A stretch of 64,000 nucleotides of DNA from the NCBI GenBank assembly GCA_964653435.1, contig CAZZFA010000008.1, positions 22,218-86,217 of the forward strand, given 5' to 3'. A program made the translations under genes and the position numbers. Below the pieces are notes generated by a model. It saw nothing but the letters and a program-made list of their open reading frames with translations. It searched no databases and had not been told where the DNA came from. This document shows, piece by piece, positions 27,452-36,496 of the stretch (the stretch's first letter is position 1; each line of letters begins with the position of its first letter). Source of the DNA: CAZMVY01 sp964653435. Lineage in GTDB: Bacteria; Planctomycetota; Phycisphaerae; UBA1845; PWPN01.

Positions 27452-28729
27452 ATGAAACATCTTGTACCGAATGTCGGCGCGGCAGGCATCCTGCTGGCAG
27501 TTCTCCCGGTGTGCGGCACCGTGGCGGCATCTTCGGAACCCGCCGCTTCGTCACGCCCTCAGGTGATGGTGGTTGAAGGCGGCGAGTCAAAGGCGCGGCC
27601 CGAAGATTGTCGGGCGATCCTCGTCGGCCCCCAAATCAATCAACCCGACCCATTCCCCGGCTACGGCGGCTTCGTGGGCTGGGAATCCCCGGTGAGTCTC
27701 AAGAGCGGTGATTGGCTCGTGGGATTCAACGCGGGATACTGGCATGCCTCGGCGCCCACGCCGCTGCGTTATCCGGCCAAGATGCTCGACGAATACCGCA
27801 AGCTGGGGCTGCCGGCCGGGATTGTCGCGCCAACCGGTGGCCGGGCGATGATCATGCGATCGAAGGACCAGGGCAAGACCTGGAGTAAGCCCGTGACGCT
27901 GATCGACACGCCGGCCGATGACCGACACCCGGCTTTCGTGGAACTGAGTGACGGGACGTTGCTCTGCTCTTTCTTCTCGTACATGGGCGAACCGGAGGGC
28001 GGTGAATGGAAGGATCCGACGCTGGCCGTGCGCGTTCACTTCATCCGTTCCTTCGACGGCGGCCGCACCTGGGAGAAGAAACCCATTCTGCTGCGCACCC
28101 CTTTCTCGTATGACGAGACCGACGGCCCGCTGGTCAGGTTGAAGGATGGCTCGGTACTCGTCGCGATCAATGGCCGGCCCGCCAGCGGACCGCCGGACCA
28201 GGCGGCCGTGCTCCGTTCCGCCGACCGTGGCCAGACGTGGACAATGCTCGGGACGGTTCGAGCCTCGCATGCTCTGCAGGAGGTGACCGTGGCGGAACTG
28301 CCCGGCGGCGAATGGGTGATGATGGCACGGCCTGAAGGTGATATCAGTTGGTCGCGCGACCGGGGCCGAACGTGGACCACGCCGGTCACCTTCGGGATGA
28401 GAATGTTCGCTCCGAGTCTTTATGTGCTGCGGGACAGGACCCTTCTTTGCCTGCACGGTTCCTACGGGCGTGGAGGGCTGCGTGTGATCTTCAGCCGGGA
28501 TGGCGGCCACACTTGGATCGCGCCGGGAAAGGATTACGGCTTCCTGGTGGACCAATCCTATGGCTATGGCAAGGCGATGGAACTGCCCGACGGCTCGATG
28601 TTCGTGACGTACCTGGCCACCGGAGGTCACCAGACCTCGGACGCACAAGGAAACGCCATCCGCTGCATCCGGTTCCGGGTGCGCCCCGATTACTCGGGCA
28701 TTGATCTGCTCCCCGCACCGAACCGATGA
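27452..28729 (+). CDS. Secreted sialidase-like protein with five Asp-boxes
   Basis: 425 residues with a signal peptide (GILLAVLPVCGTVAAS). It is a six-bladed-propeller type exo-sialidase/BNR protein: Asp-box repeats (S/TxDxGxTW) appear as RSKDQGKTW, RSFDGGRTW, RSADRGQTW, WSRDRGRTW and FSRDGGHTW. Sialidase-family proteins cleave terminal sugars from glycans, but many bacterial members have other or unknown substrates. It lies 30 nt upstream of the next carbohydrate-active gene and is probably cotranscribed with it. Confidence 0.88.
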   Translation: MKHLVPNVGAAGILLAVLPVCGTVAASSEPAASSRPQVMVVEGGESKARPEDCRAILVGPQINQPDPFPGYGGFVGWESPVSLKSGDWLVGFNAGYWHASAPTPLRYPAKMLDEYRKLGLPAGIVAPTGGRAMIMRSKDQGKTWSKPVTLIDTPADDRHPAFVELSDGTLLCSFFSYMGEPEGGEWKDPTLAVRVHFIRSFDGGRTWEKKPILLRTPFSYDETDGPLVRLKDGSVLVAINGRPASGPPDQAAVLRSADRGQTWTMLGTVRASHALQEVTVAELPGGEWVMMARPEGDISWSRDRGRTWTTPVTFGMRMFAPSLYVLRDRTLLCLHGSYGRGGLRVIFSRDGGHTWIAPGKDYGFLVDQSYGYGKAMELPDGSMFVTYLATGGHQTSDAQGNAIRCIRFRVRPDYSGIDLLPAPNR

Positions 28730-28759
28730 CCTTGGATGACGCGTTTTCAGAGGCGCTCA

Positions 28760-31498
28760 ATGAACAGGCGAATCACGCAGATGAAAGTGGCGGCCGGGTT
28801 GGCCATGGTGGGTGTCGGTGTTGCGCTCGCGACGGAATCGCTGGGTTCCCCGCCGACGATGACGGAGGCTGCCGAGTTGGACAAACTGGCGGGCCAACCG
28901 CTGGATATCGCCCCCTGGGCCTATGAGTGGCGGGCCGACGTGGCTGTCCAGAAGCAGCCGGAAGCCTACTTCATCCCGCGGCGCCTCGACAGGATGGACA
29001 AGGTCTACCGAACTGCCTGCCGCGAGCTTCCGCGGGATCAACTGAAGAGTATCTTCTACGACTCAACTGATTTGATGAATCCTCTTCTCCCGAAGCCTAA
29101 AGGCGAGTTGATCGCCGGACTGCTTTGGACGGGAAGACTAACGGACTACAAGGTAGAGCTGCGCTGGCCCAAGGGCGTCCCGATTCCCTCGCCCGAATCG
29201 GTGGAGGTGAGGGATTACCCGACACCGTTCGGCTGGTTCGGATGGACCGTGGATAGAATCCTCGCCAATCCTGAGATCGCGGAGGATGGCAGGAAGTGGA
29301 CCTACAAGAGCGCCCCGGGCGGCCGGATGAACAGCGCCTACAACGTGCGCGTCCCTGCGGCGACGGAGATGGTCGCCGTCTTTTGCACAGAGAAGCCTGG
29401 CGGCAAGCCAGCCGTGCCGGCCATCGGCGTGACCAGCCCGGAGGTTGGGTCCTGGAGCCGGATGAGGCTGGAGATCGAGTGGGGCTTTCAGTCCAGAAAG
29501 TCGCTGCAGCCATTTGACGGCAGGATCGAGCCTTCATTTGCGATGGTCGGCGAGGTTGCTCCACTTCCCGGAGACAAGGGGACCACCATAACCCGCAGCG
29601 GATGGCGTTCGCAGGCTGGGGACGGCGCAAGGAGAGGCGTGACCGTGGAGGTGCTCTACGCGCCTCAGGCCAAGCTCGCGCTCGATAGCCGCATCACGAT
29701 ATGGACCAAGTCCACCGGCTTCACCTTCCGCATCACCGATCTCGAGAAGGGCCCGATCTACATCCCTTGCCACGACGTCCTCATCGTGAAGGCCGGCAGC
29801 GGGATCATCGCGAAGCAGTTCGTCAAGGACCTTGCCGCAAAGAACCTGAAGAGCGTTCGGCAGATGACTCGCGAGCATCCCGAAGCGGCGTCCTGGGATC
29901 AGTTGATGCAGGAGGTCCGGTTCTGGACCTGCCCGGAGAAGCCGGAAGTCGCGCCTTTCCCGCACGTTCAGGATCCGGTCATGCGAGTGCAGGTTCCGGA
30001 TCAGAAATGGACAGACGCCTGGCGAGCAAACTCAGCCCAGTTGCAGGGGCCGCATCTTTGGGGAACGCTCGCCTTCGAGGTCGGCCGTGTCGCTCGTGAC
30101 ATGGAGCTGATAGGCCTGCATCCGGAGGCCGATCGCGTATACGAGTTGTTTCTCGGCAATCCCGGCACCAGGTCCGATGGTGATTTCGTGGATGGCGATG
30201 GTGCACTTGAGGTCGCGAGGGGCATGCGGCATGACATGGGCTACAGTCACGAAGGCACCCATGCCTCCACCGGGCGGCTTCTGCTGGCCATGTCCGAGCG
30301 CTATTTCCTGACGGGTGACAAGGAGTGGTTTCTGAAGAACCGGGCACGGCTCCAGGCTGCCGCGGATTGGATCATCCGCCAGCGCACGCAGTACCTGAAG
30401 GAGATCCCGAATCGCAATGATCTCCTGGTTGCGGGCCTGATGCCCCCTCAGATGCTCGGGGACTACTTCCTCCCAGCCTGTGACTGGCGTTGGTACTACG
30501 CCGCAAACGCCCTGGATCTGCAGGGGCTCCAGCGGTTTGCGGATGTCTTGATGGAACTCGACCCGGAGACCGGACGGAAGTACCAGGCGGAGGCCGAGGC
30601 ATTCCGAAAAGACATAAGACGGGTGGTTGAGAGGGACGTGACGCTCTCGCCCGTTCGTCTCGGGCGCGACGGAGCGTACCATAGCTTCATACCGAGAATG
30701 CCGTACGCACGGGGGCTGACCGGGCCCGAGCTCGAAGCGCCGGAATTTCCTGACACAGACCTCTTCTGCATTCAAAACGTACTGGCTGAGCCCTTTGCGG
30801 CCTACGACCCGAACGACGTTCGCATCGCCGACACCGCTGATATGCTCGATGAGCTCGGGACCTATGCCAAGGCAGCGCAGGAGAAGATGGAACAGCGTAA
30901 AACGAAGGGGCTGCCGACAGACGATGCCTGGTTCTGGACTCCCTTCCTGATCCTTCCCAAGGCCTCGCTCAACGCCAACACCTACCTGTTGCAGGACGAC
31001 GTTCCGAACTTCCTCCGGTTCTTCGGCAACCACTACGCAACGGTAACCGGCTCAGATGGCAGGTTGTGGGAGCATTCTCACCTCGGTCAGTTCACCAAGT
31101 GCGAGACCCCGGACAACGGAACGGCCGGTTGGTTTGTTGAGAACTTTCGCAACATGCTGGTCACGGAGGAGGGGCAGTCCCTCTGGATAGCGCGGGGGAC
31201 CCCCAGGGCGTGGCTGGGGCAAGGCAAGAGGATTGCGGTCGGGAACGCGCCGACTTACTTCGGGGCTGTGGCGTACGAAATCGTGTCAGACGCGGACAAC
31301 GGCAGGATCGCCGCCACCGTCGAGATTCCGAGCCGGCGGCCGCCCGCGCGCGTTCTCGTTCGCTTCCGTCATCCCAGGGCGGCGCCGATCAAGAGCGTGA
31401 TGGTCAACGGCCAGTTGTGGACCCGATTCAACAGGGACAAAGAGGTCATCGAGTTGATGGGGTTGACGGGCAAGGTGTCTGTTGCTGCCAGTTATTGA
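28760..31498 (+). CDS. Secreted six-hairpin glycosidase-like protein
   Basis: 912 residues with a signal peptide (VAAGLAMVGVGVALATES). The N-terminal 370 residues look like beta-sandwich modules. The middle (about 400-830) is helical with glycosidase-like stretches (HEGTHASTGRLLLAM, ACDWRWYYAANALDL, WEHSHLGQF) typical of an (alpha/alpha)6 barrel. A C-terminal beta-sandwich follows. This build resembles alpha-L-rhamnosidase-like clan families, but I cannot assign a GH number. ATG 28760 has AGAGG 6 nt upstream; the frame opens 8 codons earlier. Likely role: polysaccharide breakdown. Confidence 0.75.
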   Translation: MNRRITQMKVAAGLAMVGVGVALATESLGSPPTMTEAAELDKLAGQPLDIAPWAYEWRADVAVQKQPEAYFIPRRLDRMDKVYRTACRELPRDQLKSIFYDSTDLMNPLLPKPKGELIAGLLWTGRLTDYKVELRWPKGVPIPSPESVEVRDYPTPFGWFGWTVDRILANPEIAEDGRKWTYKSAPGGRMNSAYNVRVPAATEMVAVFCTEKPGGKPAVPAIGVTSPEVGSWSRMRLEIEWGFQSRKSLQPFDGRIEPSFAMVGEVAPLPGDKGTTITRSGWRSQAGDGARRGVTVEVLYAPQAKLALDSRITIWTKSTGFTFRITDLEKGPIYIPCHDVLIVKAGSGIIAKQFVKDLAAKNLKSVRQMTREHPEAASWDQLMQEVRFWTCPEKPEVAPFPHVQDPVMRVQVPDQKWTDAWRANSAQLQGPHLWGTLAFEVGRVARDMELIGLHPEADRVYELFLGNPGTRSDGDFVDGDGALEVARGMRHDMGYSHEGTHASTGRLLLAMSERYFLTGDKEWFLKNRARLQAAADWIIRQRTQYLKEIPNRNDLLVAGLMPPQMLGDYFLPACDWRWYYAANALDLQGLQRFADVLMELDPETGRKYQAEAEAFRKDIRRVVERDVTLSPVRLGRDGAYHSFIPRMPYARGLTGPELEAPEFPDTDLFCIQNVLAEPFAAYDPNDVRIADTADMLDELGTYAKAAQEKMEQRKTKGLPTDDAWFWTPFLILPKASLNANTYLLQDDVPNFLRFFGNHYATVTGSDGRLWEHSHLGQFTKCETPDNGTAGWFVENFRNMLVTEEGQSLWIARGTPRAWLGQGKRIAVGNAPTYFGAVAYEIVSDADNGRIAATVEIPSRRPPARVLVRFRHPRAAPIKSVMVNGQLWTRFNRDKEVIELMGLTGKVSVAASY

Positions 31499-31502
31499 CC
31501 CG

Positions 31503-31619
31503 GGATTCGAGGAGCGATGGACCGCGCCGGAAGAGGGTTCCGTCGAGTTCGCGGCCGTGTTCACTAACACTGGTGGCGACGCGACGACGGACGTTCACGT
31601 GTACGGCGCTTCCTCGTGA
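31503..31619 (+). pseudogene. Remnant of a beta-sandwich domain
   Basis: Directly after the 28760 gene another frame reads ERWTAPEEGSVEFAAVFTN and then TTDVHVYGASS before a TGA. This resembles the end of a carbohydrate-binding-like domain of secreted proteins. There is no start codon or upstream coding sequence, so it is probably the tail of a lost gene. Confidence 0.35.
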
Positions 31620-31678
31620 TACTTCGATGCGGTGTCATTCTGATTCCTGCTCAGGCTTCGACAGAGACCGCTGAGAGA

Positions 31679-31707
31679 TTGGTGCCGAACCCAATGCAGT
31701 GCTAAAA
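31679..31707 (+). promoter_or_regulatory. Sigma-70-type promoter of the 31717 gene
   Basis: TTGGTG (31679-31684), 17 nt, then TAAAAT (31702-31707) within an extended -10 TGCTAAAAT. The ATG is 10 nt after the -10 and has no Shine-Dalgarno, so the transcript may be leaderless or nearly so. Confidence 0.6.
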
Positions 31708-31716
31708 TCGGCTCGC

Positions 31717-34455
31717 ATGAAGCGCAGTTACAGGGTGTTCCTCGGCGTGGTCTTGGGCGGTGTTGCCCTGGCATTCGTTCAGGTTGCCCAGGGCGGCGAA
31801 GCCGGAACCAACGGGTCGGTCAACTATGCGCGGCCCTTCGAGCCGCCGGCCCATCCGGCGTTCCTCCCGCTGCCTCCCGGCGCGGTGGAACCCGCCGGTT
31901 GGCTGCGTGACTGGTGCCTGGCTGCGCGCGACGGTTACACCGGCCACATGGACGAGTACGACGATGAGTTCAAGCGGGCCTGGGCGCCCGATCACAAGAT
32001 GACCGGCGAAGGACTCCTTTGGTACAAAGGCGCCTGGCCCTACGAAGGAGGCGGATACTGGTTTGACGGCCTATCCCGTCTGGGCTTCGCCCTGCACGAT
32101 GAGGCGCTGATCCAGCAGGCGAAGAGGCGCCTCTACGCGGTGGCCGACCACATGAATACCAACGGCCTGCTCTTCCTCTGGTGGCTCGACAGGAACAATC
32201 CCGGCGACCGGAAAGCGGTCACCGCCGCTTTGGAGGGCTGGCCGCTCTGGGCCTGCGGCCTGCTGGGGCGTGCCATGACCGGCTTCTACGCGGGGTCCGG
32301 CGACAAGCACATTCTGGAGGCGATGGAGAAGGCGTACGGCTCCGACCCCGACTGTCTCCGGTGGATCACCGGCAGCATGTCGAACGAATGGCCGGCCTAC
32401 GATGCCTACAGATGGAGCGGCAACAAGGGCATCGCCGACGCTCTGGACGCCATGTTCAAGAAGGAAGGGACATCGCTGGTGCCGACCCTTATCCGCTACC
32501 GAAAAGCGCCGGATCTGAAGCCGGGCACAATGGTGGACAACGAACACGTGGTCGGATTCATCGAGTGCACCACGCCCTGGGCGGTCGGCTATCTGTGGAC
32601 GGGCGACGCGAGCTACCTGCAGGCGGCCGTCGGCTGGCACGACTTGCTCGAACGCATCGCCATGCAACCCCACGGCGTCCCTGTCTCCGACGAGTGGTAT
32701 GGGCCCACGGGCGCGTTCCGGGGCAGCGAGACCTGCGACGTGGCGGGCTACGTGTGGAGTCAGGTCTGCCTGCTTTCCGTGACCGGCGAAGGCCGGATGG
32801 CGGATCGGCTCGAGCGGGCGTTCTTCAACGCGGGGCCGGCCACCGTGTCGCGCGATTTCAAGACCCACGTCTATTTCCAGAGTCCCAACCGGTTCGCCAA
32901 CCTGTCGCCGGACTTTCCGCACGGCCCCAGGGCCGGAGGCGGCGCCTATCAGCGGAAACACTCACCGCTCTGTTGCACCGCCGCGCTCAACCGCATCGTG
33001 CCGTGGTATGTCACGCACATGTGGATGGCCACCTGGGACAACGGCCTGGCGGCAACCTGCTACGGCCCCTGCAAGGTGTCCGCGCTGGTGGCCGACCGCG
33101 TGCCGGTGGTGATCGCCTGCAAGACCGACTACCCCTTCAACGAAACGATCGAGATGTCCGTGCAACCCGCGCGCGAGGCGGTCTTCCCGCTCGACTTCCA
33201 CGTTCCCGGCTGGTGCACCGTTCCCTCCCTGAGCGTCAACGGCTCACCCGTAACCGTCGAGCGCAACGCCAGGGGATTCGCGCGCATCAGCCGAAGCTGG
33301 AAGCCGGGCGACACCGTCCGGCTGCACCTTCCGATGACCGCAAGTCTCAGGACTGGACGCGACGCCGCATCGGGCCCGCCTTATGACGGCGCCCACAGGG
33401 CCACACCGGTGACGATACCGGAGGAAAACAGCATTCGGGGCGTGCCTTACGCCTCCGTTTCGTATGGCCCGCTGCTCTTCGCACTGCCCATCGCGGACAC
33501 GACCGACGCCAACACGCCCGATCCGTCCGCCCGGTGGCAATTCGCGCTGGACGTGCAGGCCCCCGGCTTGACCGTGGAGCGCACGGCGATGCCCGACAGA
33601 TGGGATTGGCCGCTGGCAGCGCCCCTGAAGCTGCGGGCCAACGCGGTCGAAGTCGCCTGGAACCCCGACTCGAAAGCCCCCCGGCTGCCGCTGCTGCCGA
33701 CTCCAAAATCGAAACCGGTCGAACCAGTCACGCTCGTTCCATATGGCTGCACCAAGTTCCGGATCTCGATGTTCCCTGTCACCGCCGAGCCGGAGGTCAG
33801 GCCGTCGGCCATCCGCCGGATTCTGTTTCTGGGTAACAGCATTACCTTTCACGCGCCCAAAGAGGAGATCGGCTGGACCGGGAACTGGGGCATGGCAGCC
33901 AGTTCCGAGGACAAGGATTACGTCCACCTTGTCACCCGCGCCATCGCTCACCATACCGGTTCGACGCCCCAGATCAGGGTTAGGAACATCGCGGATTTTG
34001 AGCGCAACTACGCGACCTACGACGTGGCCGGACAATTGAAGGACCTCTTCGCGTTCGACCCTGACCTGGTGGTCCTAGCCATCGGCGAGAATGTACCGGC
34101 GTTGGGTTCCGAGGACATCAAGGCGCAATTCAAGGCTGGAGTGATGAAGATCCTGGGATGCGCCCTGGCGAAGCGCCATCCGCTCGTCGTTGTGCGCGGT
34201 TGTTTCTGGGCCGATGCCGCCAAGGACCAGGTGCTCAGCCAGGCCTGCCGGGAAGCGGGCGGCATTTTCGTCGACGCCGGCCCGCTCGGCCGCGATGCCG
34301 CCAACGCCGCGCGTGCGGAACGAACCTTTGCGCACGACGGAGTGGCCGGGCACCCTGGCGACCGGGGGATGCAAGCCCTCGCTGACGCGATCACTCAGGC
34401 CGTCCTCCGGCGCGCCGTAGGTGAAGGCACGCAGCCGGCAGCAGCGACACGATGA
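31717..34455 (+). CDS. Secreted GH127-like (DUF1680) protein fused to SGNH hydrolase domain
   Basis: 912 residues with a signal peptide (LGVVLGGVALAFVQVAQG). Residues about 35-640 match the GH127/DUF1680 beta-L-arabinofuranosidase-like fold (PPGAVEPAGWLRDWC, GRMADRLERAFFNAGPA, HSPLCCTAALNRIVPWYV with the family's Cys pair). Residues about 695-900 are an SGNH/GDSL hydrolase: block I FLGNSITFH, a GENVP segment (block III-like) and terminal HPGDRGM holding the catalytic His. The fusion could remove both sugar and acyl groups from one polysaccharide. Downstream of 34455 the bacterial-type gene content stops. Confidence 0.82.
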   Translation: MKRSYRVFLGVVLGGVALAFVQVAQGGEAGTNGSVNYARPFEPPAHPAFLPLPPGAVEPAGWLRDWCLAARDGYTGHMDEYDDEFKRAWAPDHKMTGEGLLWYKGAWPYEGGGYWFDGLSRLGFALHDEALIQQAKRRLYAVADHMNTNGLLFLWWLDRNNPGDRKAVTAALEGWPLWACGLLGRAMTGFYAGSGDKHILEAMEKAYGSDPDCLRWITGSMSNEWPAYDAYRWSGNKGIADALDAMFKKEGTSLVPTLIRYRKAPDLKPGTMVDNEHVVGFIECTTPWAVGYLWTGDASYLQAAVGWHDLLERIAMQPHGVPVSDEWYGPTGAFRGSETCDVAGYVWSQVCLLSVTGEGRMADRLERAFFNAGPATVSRDFKTHVYFQSPNRFANLSPDFPHGPRAGGGAYQRKHSPLCCTAALNRIVPWYVTHMWMATWDNGLAATCYGPCKVSALVADRVPVVIACKTDYPFNETIEMSVQPAREAVFPLDFHVPGWCTVPSLSVNGSPVTVERNARGFARISRSWKPGDTVRLHLPMTASLRTGRDAASGPPYDGAHRATPVTIPEENSIRGVPYASVSYGPLLFALPIADTTDANTPDPSARWQFALDVQAPGLTVERTAMPDRWDWPLAAPLKLRANAVEVAWNPDSKAPRLPLLPTPKSKPVEPVTLVPYGCTKFRISMFPVTAEPEVRPSAIRRILFLGNSITFHAPKEEIGWTGNWGMAASSEDKDYVHLVTRAIAHHTGSTPQIRVRNIADFERNYATYDVAGQLKDLFAFDPDLVVLAIGENVPALGSEDIKAQFKAGVMKILGCALAKRHPLVVVRGCFWADAAKDQVLSQACREAGGIFVDAGPLGRDAANAARAERTFAHDGVAGHPGDRGMQALADAITQAVLRRAVGEGTQPAAATR

Positions 34456-35050
34456 CGGAGGAAAGGATAAGCGAGGTGGCGTTGTTGATCGGTCAAGCCT
34501 GATCGACGGGCATTCGCTCACCCCCACCAGGAATCCCAGCTCGTCATACCGGATGTCGGGCGGGTTACGCCGGCACACTCCGAACGGATCAAACGACGGC
34601 CAGCCTGACCGGCTGGCAGTCGTCCATCCCCATCGCGACTCACGGCTCGTCAGGCTGGGCGTCGCGATCGTTCAGCGTCCGGTTGATGGGCGCTGCGTTA
34701 CGGCAGCGGCGATGTTGGATCGGCAAACGCGACTGCCATAAGCCTGTGCCGAAAACGCGGACGACCGACAGAGGAGCAGTGGTATTTCGGCACCGCTCGG
34801 TGTTCAGTAACTCGTTATCTGAAAAGGTGTTAGCTCCTATGCCGTAAATCGACTATATAGACAATTGTGATCAGTGACCAAGTGGTCGTCCTTGATGGGC
34901 AAGGCGGTTCGTGGCTGGCGTAAGTACCGACGTAAACGGACGGCGAGGAGCGAAGCCGCCCCGGTGGTGACGTAGGTAATTTGATCTTCCCAGGATTCCC
35001 CGGGGGATCGGGGCATTGGATGGTCGCATTCACTTGAGGAGGTTACGCCT
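34456..35050. other. Junction region with no gene; partial repeat R3
   Basis: About 600 nt between the bacterial glycosidase gene and the first gene of the archaeal-type block. A short third copy of the R repeat lies at 34479-34498 (GGCGTTGTTGATCGGTC). GACTATATAG at 34851 is AT-rich and TATA-like but far from any gene. No integrase, tRNA gene or clear attachment repeat is visible. Confidence 0.5.
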
Positions 35051-35080
35051 GACGGCTCGTTGACGAGGGAACGAGCCGTC
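35051..35080 (+). promoter_or_regulatory. Leader hairpin of the 35112 gene
   Basis: Perfect 11-bp stem, arms GACGGCTCGTT and AACGAGCCGTC, 8-nt loop GACGAGGG. It ends 31 nt before the ATG; CGGAGGT lies between. The core GGCTCGT/ACGAGCC aligns with the other leader hairpins. Confidence 0.7.
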
Positions 35081-35111
35081 ACGCGAACGGTGGTCGTTCG
35101 GAGGTATCACC

Positions 35112-35333
35112 ATGAATCCATACAAGCTCAGAGCCATCGTCGAGCTGGTCCGGCGCCAAGGCAAACTGCCGACGGATCGTTGGGGGTGTGTATTGAGCCC
35201 TGATGATCTGCTCGTCTGGTTCGGGTTGAACAGCGATCTGAGCCCGGAGGAGCAACGTGAGGTGAAGCGGGAGTTGGCCGCGCTGGCTGATGCAGAAGCC
35301 CTCGTGGATCGTCTGCGATCGGTACGGCCGTGA
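35112..35333 (+). CDS. Small protein of unknown function (73 aa)
   Basis: 73 residues, helical and charged (PDDLLVWFGLNSDLSPEEQ, REVKRELAALADAEALVDRL). GGAGGT lies 6 nt before the ATG and a hairpin leader precedes it. First gene of the archaeal-type block. No family recognised. Confidence 0.65.
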   Translation: MNPYKLRAIVELVRRQGKLPTDRWGCVLSPDDLLVWFGLNSDLSPEEQREVKRELAALADAEALVDRLRSVRP

Positions 35334-35415
35334 ACGATTTCATCGATCATGTGGATTGTTCGGGATAGCGCCGGCAGCCAGCGGTTTGCGGGGGGCGGAG
35401 GTCGTCAGACTTCGT

Positions 35416-35461
35416 AAATGTTTTCCCCGCCGGGGACCGGTCTCACGCCCTAAACATTTAG
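35416..35461. repeat. Widely spaced inverted repeat
   Basis: AAATGTTT at 35416-35423 and AAACATTT at 35454-35461 are a perfect 8-bp inverted pair in otherwise GC-rich sequence between genes. It could be a protein-binding site. Confidence 0.4.
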
Positions 35462-35506
35462 CGATTCTGCCGACCGGCGGCCCCCCGCTGACCATTCGCT
35501 CTCTGA

Positions 35507-35532
35507 CGGTTCGCAGACAAGCGTGCGAACCG
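35507..35532 (+). promoter_or_regulatory. Leader hairpin of the 35564 gene
   Basis: Perfect 9-bp stem, arms CGGTTCGCA and TGCGAACCG, loop GACAAGCG, 31 nt before the ATG; CCGGAGGT lies between. Confidence 0.7.
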
Positions 35533-35563
35533 CCGATGAGCGGCGTCGCCGGAGGTAGTCGAA

Positions 35564-36157
35564 ATGGAAATACGAGAAGCGAGTGTACAGGAAATGGTGT
35601 GTGCGGCCAGCGAGGGGCGAGGCATCAGCGACGGAGTTGAGATTGCCGAGTCTTCTCTGCTACGGGTGGAGCGCGACAGGGGCTACGGCAGCGTGCCCGG
35701 CCTGGACGATGATGAGCTGGCGGACTCCGCGGAGCTTGAGCAACAGGTCTTCCTGGCAGACTGGGGTCCGATCCTTGCGTTGCCTTGCAGGGGCTTCGAC
35801 GGCGGGATTCGGCCTGTCATCGACGAGTTTGGGAAACTCGACTGGGGCGCCTTCGGTACCTGGGATTACGAGCGCCTCAAGGGGCCATTCGACAAGGCGA
35901 GATACAAAGCCGACAAGCTCCAGGAGCAGCTCCAGTGGGCGCTCATCATGTTCAGCATGGTGCAGGAACGGTTGTCGGTGCAGGCCAGGGTGGATGTGGC
36001 GGTCCGCATCCGTGGCGGCGTGGATCTTGACGACTTCGAGGACATGAACGAACACGCATACGCCCGCTGGTATCTTCGATCGCGACGCCTTCGCAACGAG
36101 ATTCGGAGGCTCCGGGCGGCGAGCTGGCGCCGGCGGTACGGGAAGCACGATGCCTGA
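35564..36157 (+). CDS. Protein of unknown function (197 aa)
   Basis: 197 residues. The N-terminus is acidic, the centre contains WGAFGTWDYERLKGPFDKARYKA (shown as part: DWGAFGTWDYERLKGPF), and the C-terminal third is Arg-rich and helical. GGAGGT precedes the ATG. No family recognised; probably cytoplasmic. Confidence 0.7.
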   Translation: MEIREASVQEMVCAASEGRGISDGVEIAESSLLRVERDRGYGSVPGLDDDELADSAELEQQVFLADWGPILALPCRGFDGGIRPVIDEFGKLDWGAFGTWDYERLKGPFDKARYKADKLQEQLQWALIMFSMVQERLSVQARVDVAVRIRGGVDLDDFEDMNEHAYARWYLRSRRLRNEIRRLRAASWRRRYGKHDA

Positions 36158-36178
36158 GGGCATCGGCTTGGCTGCCTC

Positions 36179-36212
36179 GGGTCGGGTCGCTCAGACGCGG
36201 GCGACCCAACCC
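36179..36212 (+). promoter_or_regulatory. Leader hairpin of the 36239 gene
   Basis: Arms GGGTCGGGTCGC and GCGACCCAACCC pair over 12 positions with one C.A mismatch, 10-nt loop TCAGACGCGG. It ends 26 nt before the ATG; ACCGGAGGT lies between. Confidence 0.7.
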
Positions 36213-36238
36213 AAAGCGGTCGCACCGGAGGTACGAAA

Positions 36239-36496
36239 ATGAAGACAACAGATAAACGGTTCTTGGTCTATAACCTGACCGATGCGGTACTGGCTTGCCC
36301 GGAACTGCTGACCTTGGCTGAGGCGCGGAGCTTCATCAGGAGCTTCCCGGAGAGGTTCGCTCAGCAGGGATACTACCTGACAGCAACCGGCGAGAGGATC
36401 AGGCCGGAGCTCGTCGAGTTCGACATGGTGGACGTGGGGGCAGACCCACCCCTCGGCCTCAGATCGATGGCCCAAGCAACTCATTGGGGGTGGTGA
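36239..36496 (+). CDS. Small protein of unknown function (85 aa)
   Basis: 85 residues (KRFLVYNLTDAVLACPELLT). Its stop codon overlaps the probable GTG start of the next gene (GTGA), so the two are translationally coupled and may act together. GGAGGT precedes the ATG. No family recognised. Confidence 0.68.
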   Translation: MKTTDKRFLVYNLTDAVLACPELLTLAEARSFIRSFPERFAQQGYYLTATGERIRPELVEFDMVDVGADPPLGLRSMAQATHWGW

